A stretch of DNA of 54,065 nucleotides from Chlorokybus atmophyticus (GCA_009103225.1 RHPI01000638.1:1-54065); one strand, 5' to 3'. Shown: positions 23,151 to 33,389, numbered from the stretch's first letter. Numbers and translations are program-made. The notes: generated by a model not told the origin, from the sequence alone.

Positions 23151-24369
23151 TGGTCTACTAAACTTGTTGTAAGCATCTTCCGCACCAACACTAGTGCTTG
23201 GTACAGAAACTATTTTTATATCGAGACGCTGTACTCTGTTGGTGGCAGCCAGCAGGGCTGTAGGTCTTGCCTATTGGCTAAATTCTGCCAACAAGCTGTA
23301 GCAGCTAGCGTTGATGTGGGTCTGTCTTCTCTTGCCTGTTGGCCAAATTTTGCAAACAAGCCGTAGCAGCAAGCAGAGATGTGGGTCTGCCTGCTCTTGC
23401 TTGTTGACCAAACAACAAGCTGTAGGTCTTGCTGCTAGTGCAATAGCCCCACTGTAAACAGCAGCTGTTAAACATCTATCATTTACGCAGTCCTCCACAA
23501 AAGTCGCGACCCCTTGAAAGGGTCTCTGACAATGACGACGACGAGGACAGGCAAGACGATATAGACACTAAAAGTAACCCCTCTGAATCGGAGGATGAGC
23601 CCGATGTTGATCAGTACGATGAGCTCAATGAGGAGGATAAAGCCTTAAAAACAGGAGAATACCACTGTGAGTTTGTTTCTCTATGCGTCTTGCAGAAATG
23701 CTCAACAATTGCTTGACAGTGTGATGTCATGGCAGGGAATACAATACACATTAAAAATGGCAGCTTTTGGAAAAGATTTCAAGAACTTGAAGACTTCGTG
23801 AGCTGTTTAAAGGAGCAGCTCAAAAATTACATAACTTGTATAAGTGGGAAGTTGTCAAAGACGAGACATTGATAAAAAACAAACAGAAGATTGTGCTCTA
23901 ATTTTTAACAATGACAAAAAAGGTATGTAGATGTCAAACTGAGATCGTTTTACCCTCTGAATTGTAGCAAGCAAGTGCTGGTGCAGAACGACCTTGAATT
24001 CCAATACCGTCTCATCTACGCATGGTCTTTTGTACCAAAAGAAGTGCGAGCGCTGGTCATTCCAGCATACATGTATATGTATATATATGCAACAAACCCA
24101 GACGACGAGTTTCTCACTGATCGCAAAGCCTTCATGTTCGACCTGCCCGTCAACAAAGCCCATTAGACACCATTAGGGACAAAGCTGGTCTGTCTTAAAA
24201 ACGGCAAAGATCTGTGTGACATAATGGTCAAAGACGTCGCCAGGGCTAAGAATCCACCGTCGCTCATCAATCTGTACGAGTCTTTGCAAGGTGCAACCTT
24301 TATCGATCGTTGAGCCCACAACAACAAACAATGTGCAACTATTATTCGCAACATTGTATATATGTTGCA

Positions 24370-27160
24370 GGCATGACAGCAGAGACGCTCGGCTTAAAAG
24401 CTGATCCCTCTCAGCTGCCGTCGCCAAACAAACGCAACAAGGGCAAAACACCAAAGACTGATATGGTCATCCCTGCGGATACGGAGGGTGCAGCAGGTAT
24501 GCAAGCATTGGTTTTTATATATGCAATGCCTGCCTACATTCATCGTGTTGATCAAATTTTACCAACTGTGCAGGCGATGCTCTGCCAATACAACTGCCAC
24601 CCCTGTTCTCAAACGTTGATACACATACGTATAAAATTAGCCCGTCAAAATTGCGCCAAGCTGAGGGAGCTCATCAAGCGCGCAAAATTGGAAAAAAAGC
24701 AGGTTGACTTATCTGCAACAGGCCATGAGAAGTGGCTTCAGCAAAGAGCACAAGCCATGGCTTCTGCTAGCATATAGAAACGACAAAAGACGAGAAATGC
24801 CAGTCAAAGAGCAGTATTTCAATAAGTATCACATCGACCGCGCAAATGACTTCACTTATGAAGTGCTCGGCGGCAACCACTCCTTTATCGTCAAGTCCAA
24901 GCTAGCCCAGGAGCAGCCAGATAATGAGTGGCTGCAATTTGAGTGGTGTGAGGTATGACAGCGTTCAACTCATTGCGCATAACCATAAAAAGCACGCTGA
25001 TTGTGTCAATATGTCATTACAACAGGTAGTGTCCGGGCTCAACGACGAGCAGGCCCACCTGTACGCTAGACAGCACAACGAGCAAGACGACCACAAAAAG
25101 CCGCCCACTTTTTTAACAAAAGTCGCCACCTTCCGTGACAAAGACTTCGCGCGTGGCAGCCCCGCCAATTGGCTTGCAAGCCAAAAGTCGGGCCTGGCTC
25201 AAACAAGTACTCAGATAATTGGAAAGCTTGCATGTTAGATCTGGCCTTGCTCATGGACAACGTAATCAAGTGGAAGGGCAGAAACTACAAATTCATCTTT
25301 AGAGAGTACAGGCCTGAAATCGCGTAAGTCTGCACTAACTATCTTTATAAATATTTTGCAGTGTCGGATACCAATGTTAATGTTAATCAACCTACGCAGG
25401 CTGGCTGTCAAACTGCCATCAACTGAGCAGGAGTATGAACGCTTCTTCCAAGTCCTTGATGATGTTGACGACATCATCAAGCCATTGCCTCGCCATACCT
25501 TTGAGCTGTTTACTCATTCGTCTGGAGAGCAGATCACGAAGGTGCTGGACGACATTAAAACTAGCATAATTGATGTTAGCGTGCACCGAAAGTCAAGCCC
25601 TATGTGCTGAATGTGCAGCGCAAAAAGCGCTTTGTGTCATATTTGGCATGTAAAACTATACCTGGCGAAGTGTTTGGAACATCTGGGTAAGTATGCATTG
25701 CATCGACTGTATACCAGACATGAATGACGGCAATACTGACAGTGTGAGCAATGTCATTAGGTCTGAAAGTCGCTTAGAGGCCCAGGCGCCAGAGTTGTAT
25801 GCTGCACAAAACCAGCTGTTTGAGACTCTTCTCAAAGGTGGCCATAACCTCTTCTTCAAGCAGCTCATGAACGTCAAAGCTGACTCGGAATCCAAGCACT
25901 CTGTAAAGCTTCTGCACATCCCATTTGCCATCGTAGACAAAGTCTGCCAGCTTGGCAAAACACCTCTCCCAGAGCCCCGTCAGGTCGGCGACCTCCTCGG
26001 CGCCGTAAGTATGCCCTTGTGAGTAGAAGCTGTGTTGCTAAACTTTTGCCAACATGTGTTCAACGCAGACATGCAGTGTCTCAACAGTTGCGCAGGTGCT
26101 TCCCTGTGCACGCTGGTTGCAATTGCCCTCAGCAGTTCCACGCCATCAAGCAAAGATGCGTACCGCATTTTCAGTCAGTGCAGAAGTTTCTTCAACAGCT
26201 GCACGATAAGGACTGCCCTTCCTTCCCTCTCGTGTTCTTTGATATTCCCTTCAAGGAAGACGAAGACCGCGACAAAGGCTTCAACATTGATGAGTTTCAG
26301 GAGATGATCGATGCACTGTGCCGTCATCATGGTGAACTAAGGTGGTGGACGCTTGTAGCCTTTGTGCCTTTGCAACACTCGAGTGCATGCAAGACTATCT
26401 TGAAAAACTCCGACGCATTCGTCGTTGAGTATACCAGCTACACGCACGCAGCTACAAGTAAGTACAGCCTGTCTTGTTTCTGCCTCTTTGTAATATTTCA
26501 CAATTGACAAACTCCACTTTGCAGAGATGCAAGTGTTTTTTGGCATATACAAAAACCAAGCGCGGACTGAGCCAGTCATCATCTCGCTGTACAATTAGAT
26601 TAATGACTCTTTGAAGGTCACTAATCTCATGACCTGGTTTAAGCTGCGTAAGCAGGATCACTTGGTCTGGCATGATCCCTCACGTCCCAGATTTTGCCAG
26701 CTAGGACCATATGAGGAAGAGTCGCCAAGCGTGGATGAGCTGAAGTCCCCCCCAGAAGATGCCAACAATGACGATACGGATGAGGGCGAGATAGAAGATA
26801 ACACTCTGGCAGTCGTAGCTGCCACGCTGCCTGAAGTTGACTTTTTTAAAGGCATAACCATTGCAACCACTGGAGCTGTAAAGCGGTGATGGCTTAAAAA
26901 GTTCTTAAGTGTTGAAGGTCAGCCACCTATCTGCTGGCAGCAAAGGCTTTGCAGCACTTTGGCCGGAGACTTTCTACTTGCCAGAAACAATGATAGCGAA
27001 ATATGGGTGCTTGACCTCGGTGCTGGAGCGGGTGGGTTAACTGACGATGCGCTCAAGTTGGGCTACAGCATCTTTGCTATGGACGATGATTCTACCAGCA
27101 TGTGCCAGCTTGAGGACAGGTTCTACAGCTACCGCAATGAACTCAAGCACTATGTGAGTC
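24370..27160 (+). pseudogene. Central exons of the plus-strand gene region, methyltransferase-like motifs
   Basis: Candidate exons: 24371-24497 (MTAETLGLKADPSQLPSP), 24575-24710, 24720-24950 (KPWLLLAYRNDKRREMPV), 25027-25325, 25361-25680, 25700-26006 (LEAQAPELYAAQNQLFETLL), 26070-26459 (PLVFFDIPF, then GFNIDEFQEMIDALCRHHG) and 26525-27155. The last exon has VLDLGAGAGGLTDDAL and AMDDDST, which looks like SAM-binding motif I and a following acidic loop. FFDIPF before it could be a changed DPPF/DPPY motif, giving the motif IV-then-I order of permuted N6-adenine DNA methyltransferases. That reading is tentative. Frame changes near 25205 and 25590 and stops at 26596 and 26887 indicate decay. Confidence 0.42.
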
Positions 27161-27247
27161 ATTCAATGTTGGTAAAGTTTTGCCAACAACGTCCTGCTGA
27201 ATGACTTGCCGAAGTCAGTACTATTTGACTCACTTGCCACACTTGCT

Positions 27248-27885
27248 GGTGCAGCAAGAAAAGCATAGCACGCTGCGCTCAGCTGCTGCTAAAGACAAAG
27301 CAGCTGCCACGGGTTAGAACCAAGGACGAGGTCGTGCAAGAGCGCCTGATGGCCTGTTTCTCAGCATGAAGTTTGGCGATGTCAGGCACATGGCGTTTCT
27401 TTTGCGTTTGGTGGCTCAACCAGGCATAGCTGCAATCATTAAAGACGTATAAGACATGCTGGAGGACATCAAGGAATACCGCGATAGGCGCCGCAACGAC
27501 ATTTAATCAAGTAAGAAGCAGTGTGCTACTACTGTGGTTCATACTACATCGCTAACTTTGCTTACTTGGCACAGTTGACAAGTTCAGTGAAGTGAGGGGC
27601 AGCATTATTGGACAGAACTATCTAAAGCTCGAGGCCAATCTGCAGTCGCCTGCAGATCCCGTTAATGGACAACTCACTCAATTGAAGTCCAACCCAAACT
27701 CCGCATCTCGGGCAGCTTCGCTCATCACAGATGGTCAGGGTGCCAACGACAAAGCCCAAGAAACTGCGCGCAACGTTCAGGAGACACCGCAAAAAGGTGC
27801 AGAGCCGGTGACGCAGGACACAGCAAAGAACCAGCCAGCTCCATTGCCAAAGCCAGTGGAAGTGCTAATGGCAGCAACATATTAG
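27248..27885 (+). pseudogene. Downstream exons with Gln/Pro-rich tail
   Basis: After an acceptor-like GGTGCAG (about 27255) a frame reads QEKHSTLRSAAAKDKAAA and, beyond a stop, MKFGDVRHMAFLLRLVAQPG and MLEDIKEYRDRRRNDI. A further exon starts after TGGCACAG (27576) with DKFSEVRGSIIGQNYLKLEA and runs into a low-complexity tail ending at 27885. I recognise no domain. It probably continues the same gene, since splice signals are spaced as in the exons before it. Confidence 0.35.
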
Positions 27886-27939
27886 CACTGCGCAAGTCCT
27901 CTTTGCGACATTGAAGTAAAGTCGATAAAGTCGATTTTA

Positions 27940-28283
27940 AAGATCCAAGCCCAACGGTTTGCCGCCATGAAGGTTGTCTCCGCCGCTTGCACCACCTGTG
28001 CTTCACAGAGTATTCGGGCTCCAAAGAAGGCAGCAACGCCCGGTGCCCAGGCAAATGGGTTGAGGCCAAGAAGAACAATAAACTAAAGCAAAGCTGGGTG
28101 GATAAAGTTTGCAAGGCTGGCAAGCCCGAAGGCGCGCTGAATGTTTGGGGCTGTATCAAGTGCATAAACTACCGCGGCTGCAACGAGTGTTCGGGTCCTC
28201 TGGCATTGATTGATGGCCAGCTAGGAGACGCCAAGCCAGTAAGCATTAGACGTGAAGTGAGAGATGTACCCCCAAAAAATTAG
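27940..28283 (+). CDS. Zinc-finger (PHD-like) terminal exon of the element
   Basis: The frame has VCRHEGCLRRLHHLCFTEYS, then CPGKW and, near the end, VWGCIKCINYRGCNEC. The spacing Cys-x4-Cys-x4-LHHLC with later Cys pairs resembles a PHD or similar cross-brace zinc finger, as carried by several plant and algal transposon proteins. It stops at 28283, about 590 bp before the right end of the element. It may be the last exon of the long plus-strand gene or a separate small gene. The start is not certain. Confidence 0.45.
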
Positions 28284-28815
28284 ATGATGTGACGTGTAGT
28301 GGCAGTGAAAACAGTGCCCTTGTAGAAAGGCAGTTGCCCTGTGTATACAGCCTTGACACTGTATGTAGTGCGCACGTTGCCTTGTTGTGATATTGTCACT
28401 AAAGCCCAATGTTATGTGCACACCCTCATCTGCTTGTATAGGTAGCTGTTGGCAAATCTTTGCCATCAGTTAGAAGATCATGCCGCACAAGATCAAAAAA
28501 TCATGCGTTTTTTGAACTGCTTGTACACATAGCTATAAGCAAACCTTGGCCAACACAGATACAATTTCATTCTGATTTCACTACAAGGTAGGCTCAGCAA
28601 TGTGCATTTTAGTTGGCTTTACTTGGCCAACAACAGTCAGCCTTACACTTCCAACGCATTTTGAAAAAAAAAAAAGCTGCTAGGAGACACAACAACACTT
28701 GAGAGACAATGCTACATACCTTGCTGATTTCCTCGCTGCAACTTACTTTGGCACATAACAACTGATGTCAAGCGCTAAGCAAAGTAAAGTAGTTGTCTCG
28801 AGATCGATGTCAAAA
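28284..28815. other. Non-coding right subterminal region of the 12.4-kb element
   Basis: No gene is visible. It contains palindrome copies at 28448-28467 and 28612-28631, a half copy at about 28541 and a short A-run at 28664. Confidence 0.6.
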
Positions 28816-28870
28816 TTCATGATGTACGAACAACTCCGTCCATGAGTTGTCCCCCGGATCGTGCGACACG
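28816..28870 (-). repeat. Right terminal inverted repeat of the 12.4-kb element
   Basis: Read on the minus strand it begins CGTGTCGCACGATCC and matches the left end at 16483. CTTTGT (28871-28876) follows as the second copy of the target repeat. Confidence 0.72.
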
Positions 28871-28876
28871 CTTTGT

Positions 28877-29194
28877 ATACCCGCCAGTTCTGCACCCGTC
28901 TACTCTAGAAGTCACCACAACTTCTACACTCAACCGATTCCTGCGCTCTAAGTTGCACCACGTAGCTACTTTTAAAAGCTTTCCAACAAGCTATAACACG
29001 CGCCAAACAATGATGTAACAACCGAGCTACAACGTTTCTTCTACAGCGCCTGGAAGTCTTTAGACTCCGGACTCGACTCCGCGCCTGAAACAATTTCGAC
29101 TAAAGTCCTCGCCTGGACTTTTCTCGACTGGCACCTTCTCGCGGCTATTCTTATCCACAGGGCAAGCTGACCGGATACAAGAATATATTCAACA
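28877..29194 (-). repeat. LTR segment, minus strand (rest at 16345-16482)
   Basis: On the minus strand it starts TGTTGAATATATTC and aligns to the LTR at 1866-2267 through GTATAGCTTG-like, GTAGCTACGTGG and CTGGCGGGTATA blocks. The 12.4-kb element follows at its TATA region, and the LTR resumes at 16476 leftwards (CCGCGG). Confidence 0.72.
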
Positions 29195-29595
29195 CTCCCA
29201 TGCGGGCAGCTTGGCCTTTAACACCTCCAATGCCAACTCCTTGCGTACTTATGCGCGACGAACTCCCATGCCATCCTTTGCTCTTTCAACCATCTTGAAG
29301 ACACTTCCCGCACCTCTCATGAGCGCCTCCTTAAAGCTCTTCACTTGCACACCCTTGTTGCAACTCTCATGGTCATTTGCATGTGCTCCCACGTGCTCAC
29401 TCTTGGCAACGTCCTGCACAACACCACCACCATGCTCCTCCTTCTTGTCCTTGCTGATGGTAATGCCTGCTGCAGCTCCCACGGGCTCCGAGACTGCATC
29501 TTCAGCCTTCTTAACACCATTCGCAACCTCCACACGTGGATCACTCCACCACTCGTATGTGACGCGCTCTTGGTCACCATCACTTGAGCTCCCGA
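29195..29595 (-). other. Internal segment of the inserted LTR element with an open frame
   Basis: On the minus strand an open frame runs from the telomere-type repeat (where it reads Pro-Asn repeats) through VEVANGVKKAEDAV and KKEEHGGGVVQDVA to a stop at 29249, just before the polypurine tract and LTR. It resembles no Copia Pol end, which is what normally stands here. It may be a captured sequence or part of a non-autonomous element. Confidence 0.45.
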
Positions 29596-29639
29596 GGTTA
29601 GGGTTAGGGTTAGAGTTAGGGTTAGGGTTAGGGTTAGGG
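29596..29639 (+). repeat. Interstitial telomere-type repeat (TTAGGG, about 7 units)
   Basis: About seven GGGTTA units, one of them changed to GAGTTA, end at the junction with the Copia integrase frame. On the minus strand the inserted fragment therefore begins with CCCTAA repeats. Confidence 0.9.
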
Positions 29640-29642
29640 AAG

Positions 29643-30460
29643 ACTTCAGTCCAAGCACTTGTTGCAGCATCCTTGGAGTCTGCTCAGCTCTGGCACAGGA
29701 GGTTTGGGCATTTGGGCTTTAATAACCTTGCGCGCTTGGTGAAGGAAGACATGTTGGAAGGCATAAAGTTTAGTCCTGAAGACTTCCAGGCTGAGAAAGG
29801 TGTCATGTGCAGTCTTTGTGTCCTGGGAAAGCAGACCAGCCTACCTTTTCCTACCTCTTCTCACGTGAGTACGCGTTGCTTGGAGCTGGTCCATATGGAT
29901 GTGTGCGGTCCCATGCCAGTGACATCCAAGAGCGGGAGCTTCAAGTACTTTGTCACTTTCTTGGATGACTTCAGCAAATTGTCCGTGGTCGTGCCTTTAG
30001 CCTTAAAGTCAAATGTGGCTACGACAGTTCTGGAGGTTTTTAAGCTTCTAGAGACCCAGACGGATTTGAAGGTTGCTGCAGTGCGCTCAGACCGTGGTGG
30101 AGAGTTTGTCAACACTCAGTTGAAGGACTATTATGCCAAGAGGGGGATTAGGCATTAAACTACAGCAACCTACACTCCGGAGCAGAACGGGAAGGCGGCG
30201 AGGCTTAACCGCACGCTTTGGAGAAGGTTCGGGCCATTCTGACTGATGCCAACATGGAGGACTGCATGTGGACGGACGCGTTGCTGGCTGCAAACTTTGT
30301 GCGCAACCGTTCACGCGTGCGTTTTGAAGCCAAGACTCCGTGAGAGCTATTCACGGGCGCAAGGCTTGATGTGAGCATGCTGAGGGTCTGTGTTCTATTG
30401 CCTTTGTCCACGTACCCAAGCAGCAACGACAAAAGCTAGTCAAAGGTAGCCGGCGCGGCG
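29643..30460 (+). pseudogene. Copia integrase, broken
   Basis: The frame has the pre-integrase zinc-binding region AQLWHRRFGHLGFNNL with CSLCVLGK, then the catalytic core: ELVHMDVCGPM (first Asp), FVTFLDDFSK, VRSDRGGEF (second Asp) and, after a stop at 30157, YTPEQNGKAARLNRT (Glu of EQNG). Without the insertion it continues the protease frame (LVRKTSVQALVAASLES). The C-terminal part continues in other frames to about 30460. It would insert the cDNA into the genome; the stop and frame changes show it is inactive. Confidence 0.85.
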
Positions 30461-32368
30461 TGCTCGTGGGGTACGAGACTGGTTCTCAAGTGTGGAGGGT
30501 CTTGCTGGCTGAGACCAAGAAGGTTGTGGTGAGTCGTGATGTGACTTTTGCTGACGGAGGAGTAGGAGCTGAAATTTTAAGCGTCGACAACACCTTAGAT
30601 TGCGCTGAGCTTTCAGAACCGAGTCTAGACCAGGTTCCGGGCAATGTTTCATACCAGGTCTTAAGGTCTTCAGGCCAGTCTTCTCCAGCCCAATGCAACA
30701 AAAGCACTTCAGCTCCTGTCACCACTGAAGACCAACACCAGCACCATGAGTCTCAAGAGCAGGGGAGGAGGTATCCTTTGCGTGAGAAGGGGGAGTCGAA
30801 GAGATTGATCAACCAAGCCATGGCTGCATCGAAGGCACTTGTGGGCTTAAAGGAGCCTAGCACCTATGAGGAGGCGCTTGTAGGTGCTGATGCAGATCTC
30901 TGGAAGAAGGCAATGGATGAGGAGATTGCTTCTCTGCTAGCCAACCAGACCTGGAGGCTTGAGACTATCCGGTTGACAATACACCCATCCCGGTCAAGTG
31001 GGTCTACAAAATCAAGAAGGATGGGCAAGGCAACACTGAGCGTCACAAGGCGAGGCTTGTCGTGAAGGGCTTTCTCCAGCAGGAGGGCATTGACTTCAAT
31101 GAGGTCTTTGCTCCATAGCAAGCACACAATATTTCGCACCATGCTGGGTTTGGTGGTTGCTTAAGACCTAGAGCTGCACCATCTTGATCTTAAGACCGCG
31201 TTCCTCTACGGCGAGCTTTAAGAGAACATATTTGTGCAACCACCCAAGGGCTACCATGAGGAAGGTCCAGATATGGCATGCAAGCTTGTGAAGGCCTTGT
31301 ATGGTCTTAAGCAAGTTCCCAAGTTTGGCACATCCGCTTAAGCAAGGAGCTTAAGCTGCTGGGTTTTAGCCCCAGTACTGCAGACCCAAGACTTTTTATT
31401 ATGCAGAGCTACAGGTCTTGCTTTTAGTTTATGTTGATGACATCCTTGTTTCTGCTCTAGACTTAAAGGACTTGGAGGGAGTTAAGGCTGGCTTGAGCAA
31501 GGCCTTTGATGTCCGTAACCTTGGAGAGGCCAAGTACTTCTTGGGCATTGTCATTGACAGGGATAGGCGGTCTAAGATTGCCAAGATCAGCCAGGAGCAG
31601 ATGGTTTTCAGAATTGTGGACAAGTTTGGGCTGCAACAGGCCAAGGTTAAGGCTACACCCTTGGCGGTAGGAGTTAGACTTGTGAAGTCTGAAAGTGAGG
31701 CTGATTTGCTGGACAAGACTCAGTACCCCTACAGCACTTTGGTCGAGAGTCTTTTGTACTTGTCAGTCAGTACTAGGCCGGACATTTCCCATGAGTCTTA
31801 GCCAGGTACATGTCTGCGCCTACCATGGAGCATTGGAGGCTGCAAAGGCGTGCATGCGCTATGTGGCTGGGACTTTCAGTGTCGGCATTACTTTTGGTGA
31901 AGGACCAACAGGTCTGGAGGGCTACTGCGATGCAGACTACGTAGGAAACTTAAACTCCAGGAGATCTACCACGGGCTACACATTCTTGATGAATGGTGGA
32001 GTCATCAGCTGGAGCAGCAAGCTTCAGCCCAATGTTGCAGTGTCTACTGGAGAGGCGGCGTACATGGATGGATCCCAGGCAGTTAAGGAGGGGCAAGCTT
32101 GGTTGCGCAAGCTGGTTGCAGAATTGGGTCTAGACCAGACTGTGATTCCCATGCACAGCGACAATTAAGGGGCCATTCGGCTCGTGAAGCACCCTATTGC
32201 TTCAGTCAGATCTAAGCACGGTGATGTCATGCATCACTTTGTACGGGAGCACGTGGAGAGGTGGAGTTCTTCTATTGCAAGACCGAACACATGCTTGCAG
32301 ACTTTATGACAAAGGCTTTAACCCCTGCCAAGTTCAAGACATGCTGCATGGGTCTAGGAATCCATTAA
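30460..32368 (+). pseudogene. Copia RT and RNase H, broken
   Basis: The frame opens with GVLVGYETGSQVWRVLL and VVVSRDVTFADGG (integrase tail), then the RT region: [66 protein letters not shown] and YVDD (about 31428). RNase H has GYCDADYVGNLNSRRSTTGY, and the closing block is VMHHFVREHVE. Frame changes or stops occur near 30975, 31120, 31165, 31220, 31330, 31800, 32168 and 32260. It is clearly related to the intact copy at 1-1820 but carries a different LTR. Confidence 0.87.
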
Positions 32369-32384
32369 GCTGCCTGCGTGAGAG

Positions 32385-33056
32385 TGTTGGAGTTTAGAAC
32401 CAGGTTGAGCTGTCCTTAGACTCCAGACAGCTTAGTCTAGCTAAGTTGGAGTTTAAAATCAGGTTTAGCCGTCCTTGGACTCCAGTCAGCTTAGTCTAGC
32501 TACGTGTTGGAGTTTAGAACCAGGTTTAGCCGTTCTTACACTCTTGTCAGCTTGGTCTAGCTAAGTGTTGGAGTTTAGGACCAGGTTTAGCCGTTCTTAG
32601 ACTCCAGTCCGCTTAGTCTAGCTAAGTGTTGGAGTTCAGGACTAGGTTTAGCCGTCCTTAGACTCCAGTCAGCTTAGTCTAGCTAAGTACTCATGACTTT
32701 CGTACTAAGTAGGCTCCAGTCTTGACCGTTTCGTTAGAAACTGTTAATTCTAACAGTTTCGACCGTTGAAGACTGTTTTTGGGTCTTATGCTGACTAGAC
32801 CCGCCTTGTATACTATTTTGAGCTTGTATATCGAATTTTTGTAGTGTTGACCATTATTGGGTATAGGGGACGCCCACACACGTTTAATATGGTTCACTTT
32901 GCTTGTACTTAAGTCTGATGGCGGTGGAAGCCTTAGCCTGGGCGTCGTATGGACTGGTCTGGTCTGGCGTGGTCTAGTCTGGTATTTTTCTGCTTGCAGA
33001 GACGGTTTGAGGGTATTGTGTTGTGTGTCTACGCTTAGGAAGCTTGCATCTCAACA
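32385..33056 (+). repeat. 3' LTR of the second Copia element
   Basis: It follows the purine-rich GCGTGAGAG and mirrors the 5' LTR, including the tandem 61-bp units and the CATCTCAACA end. TCCTT (33057-33061) follows. It differs from the 5' LTR by small indels and base changes scattered throughout, so the insertion is not recent. Confidence 0.9.
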
Positions 33057-33389
33057 TCCTTGACCACTCCTTTGCAGCACTAGGTTGTCCTAAACTGTTC
33101 TAATGTCAACACTTTGTGTACGCTGCCTTTGTGTATGGCCATGGGGCTTGCAAAGTTCAAGTCCACAAACATGCGGAACACGTTTAAACGCCTCTCTACC
33201 ATAAAGGCATCCCCGCCGACGGCCACTCGCGCCGCCACTGCGGCGCGATGAAGCTTGTCTCGTGTTCGGGGGGGACATTCAGCCGGCCCCCATTGAACAG
33301 GCACGCTAGCAGCGTGTAGACACGTGGATTGAGCGCAGGTAGTCACTGAAGCCTTGCAACAAGAAGTTGACGTCGGTATGAGACCAGGC

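Larger units (their letters stand above)
22321..24370 (+). pseudogene. 5' exons of the plus-strand gene region of the 12.4-kb element
   Basis: The candidate start ATG at 22321 opens a short basic exon (MGRSKRNALKDSQKDSQ) ending at 22406 before GCAAGT. A second Lys/Arg/Glu-rich exon starts at 22936 after TCTGCAG. Then come an acidic exon (SDNDDDEDRQDD, ESEDEPDVDQYDELNEED, about 23490-23670), a short piece with GSFWKRFQELEDF (23750-23800) and a longer exon (LVQNDLEFQYRLIYAWSFVP, 23969-24290) with an in-frame stop at 24164. The basic-acidic layout suggests a nuclear, DNA-associated protein. No domain is recognised. Exon joins were judged by eye. Confidence 0.4.
16577..28631. repeat. Family of 20-bp palindromes inside the 12.4-kb element
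   Basis: The consensus by eye is GTTGGYAAANTTTTRCCAAC. Copies lie at 16577-16596, 16611-16630, 16850-16869, 19817-19836, 19887-19906, 20118-20136, 23273-23292, 23338-23357, 24547-24566, 26033-26052, 27168-27187, 28448-28467 and 28612-28631, with weaker ones such as 19971. I saw no good copy outside the element. Several lie in introns just before the acceptor, others near the element ends. Confidence 0.8.
16483..28870. mobile_element. 12.4-kb DNA element with terminal inverted repeats, family not recognised
   Basis: The left end (16483-16537) and the reverse complement of the right end (28816-28870) share CGTGYCGCACGATCC, GGGGGACAAC, TGGACG and GTTGTT with a few mismatches and gaps. A 5-6-bp direct repeat flanks them. 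The element interrupts an LTR near its TATA box. It carries a minus-strand transposase-like gene (about 20.0 to 17.1 kb), a plus-strand multi-exon region (22.3-28.3 kb) and many copies of a 20-bp palindrome. Both coding regions contain frame breaks, so this copy looks inactive. I see no DNA polymerase B, retroviral integrase or capsid gene, so it is not a Polinton. Confidence 0.72.
16345..29637 (-). mobile_element. LTR-retroelement fragment inserted in the second Copia element
   Basis: The fragment lies on the minus strand. Its LTR starts TGTTGAA at 29194 (reading leftwards) and ends TTAACA at 16345, but is split by the 12.4-kb DNA element. The LTR resembles the one at 1866-2267: AAGCTGCCCGC and GGGAGTGTTGAA at the start, GTGTTATAGCTTG, GTAGCTACGTGGTGCA, and CTGGCGGGTATA near its TATA box. 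Upstream of the LTR on this strand is an internal segment of about 440 bp that starts with telomere-type repeats. There is no second LTR. Confidence 0.7.
14313..33056 (+). mobile_element. Complete but decayed Copia element carrying nested insertions
   Basis: Two 672-bp LTRs (14313-14984 and 32385-33056) start TGTTGGAG and end CTCAACA. They are flanked by the 5-bp direct repeat TCCTT (14308-14312 and 33057-33061). Internal coding order is gag, protease, [13.3-kb insertion], integrase, RT, RNase H, which is Copia (Pseudoviridae) order. Without the insertion the element would be about 5.45 kb, a normal Copia size. Many stops and frameshifts show it is dead. Confidence 0.92.

Noticed and set aside
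22421-23366. Cys-rich frames such as CCWQPCSNMQVRCC
   Set aside because: They come from GTTGC/GCAAC repeat arrays and foldbacks in an intron-like region, on both strands alike.
16483-28870. Polinton/Maverick or virus-like element
   Set aside because: Size, TIRs and a near 6-bp target repeat fit loosely, but there is no DNA polymerase B, retroviral-type integrase, packaging ATPase or capsid gene.
29249-29670. Minus-strand frame reading DAATSAWTEVF before the telomere-type repeat
   Set aside because: That part is the reverse strand of the Copia integrase, which is coding on the plus strand, so the continuity across the repeat is coincidence.
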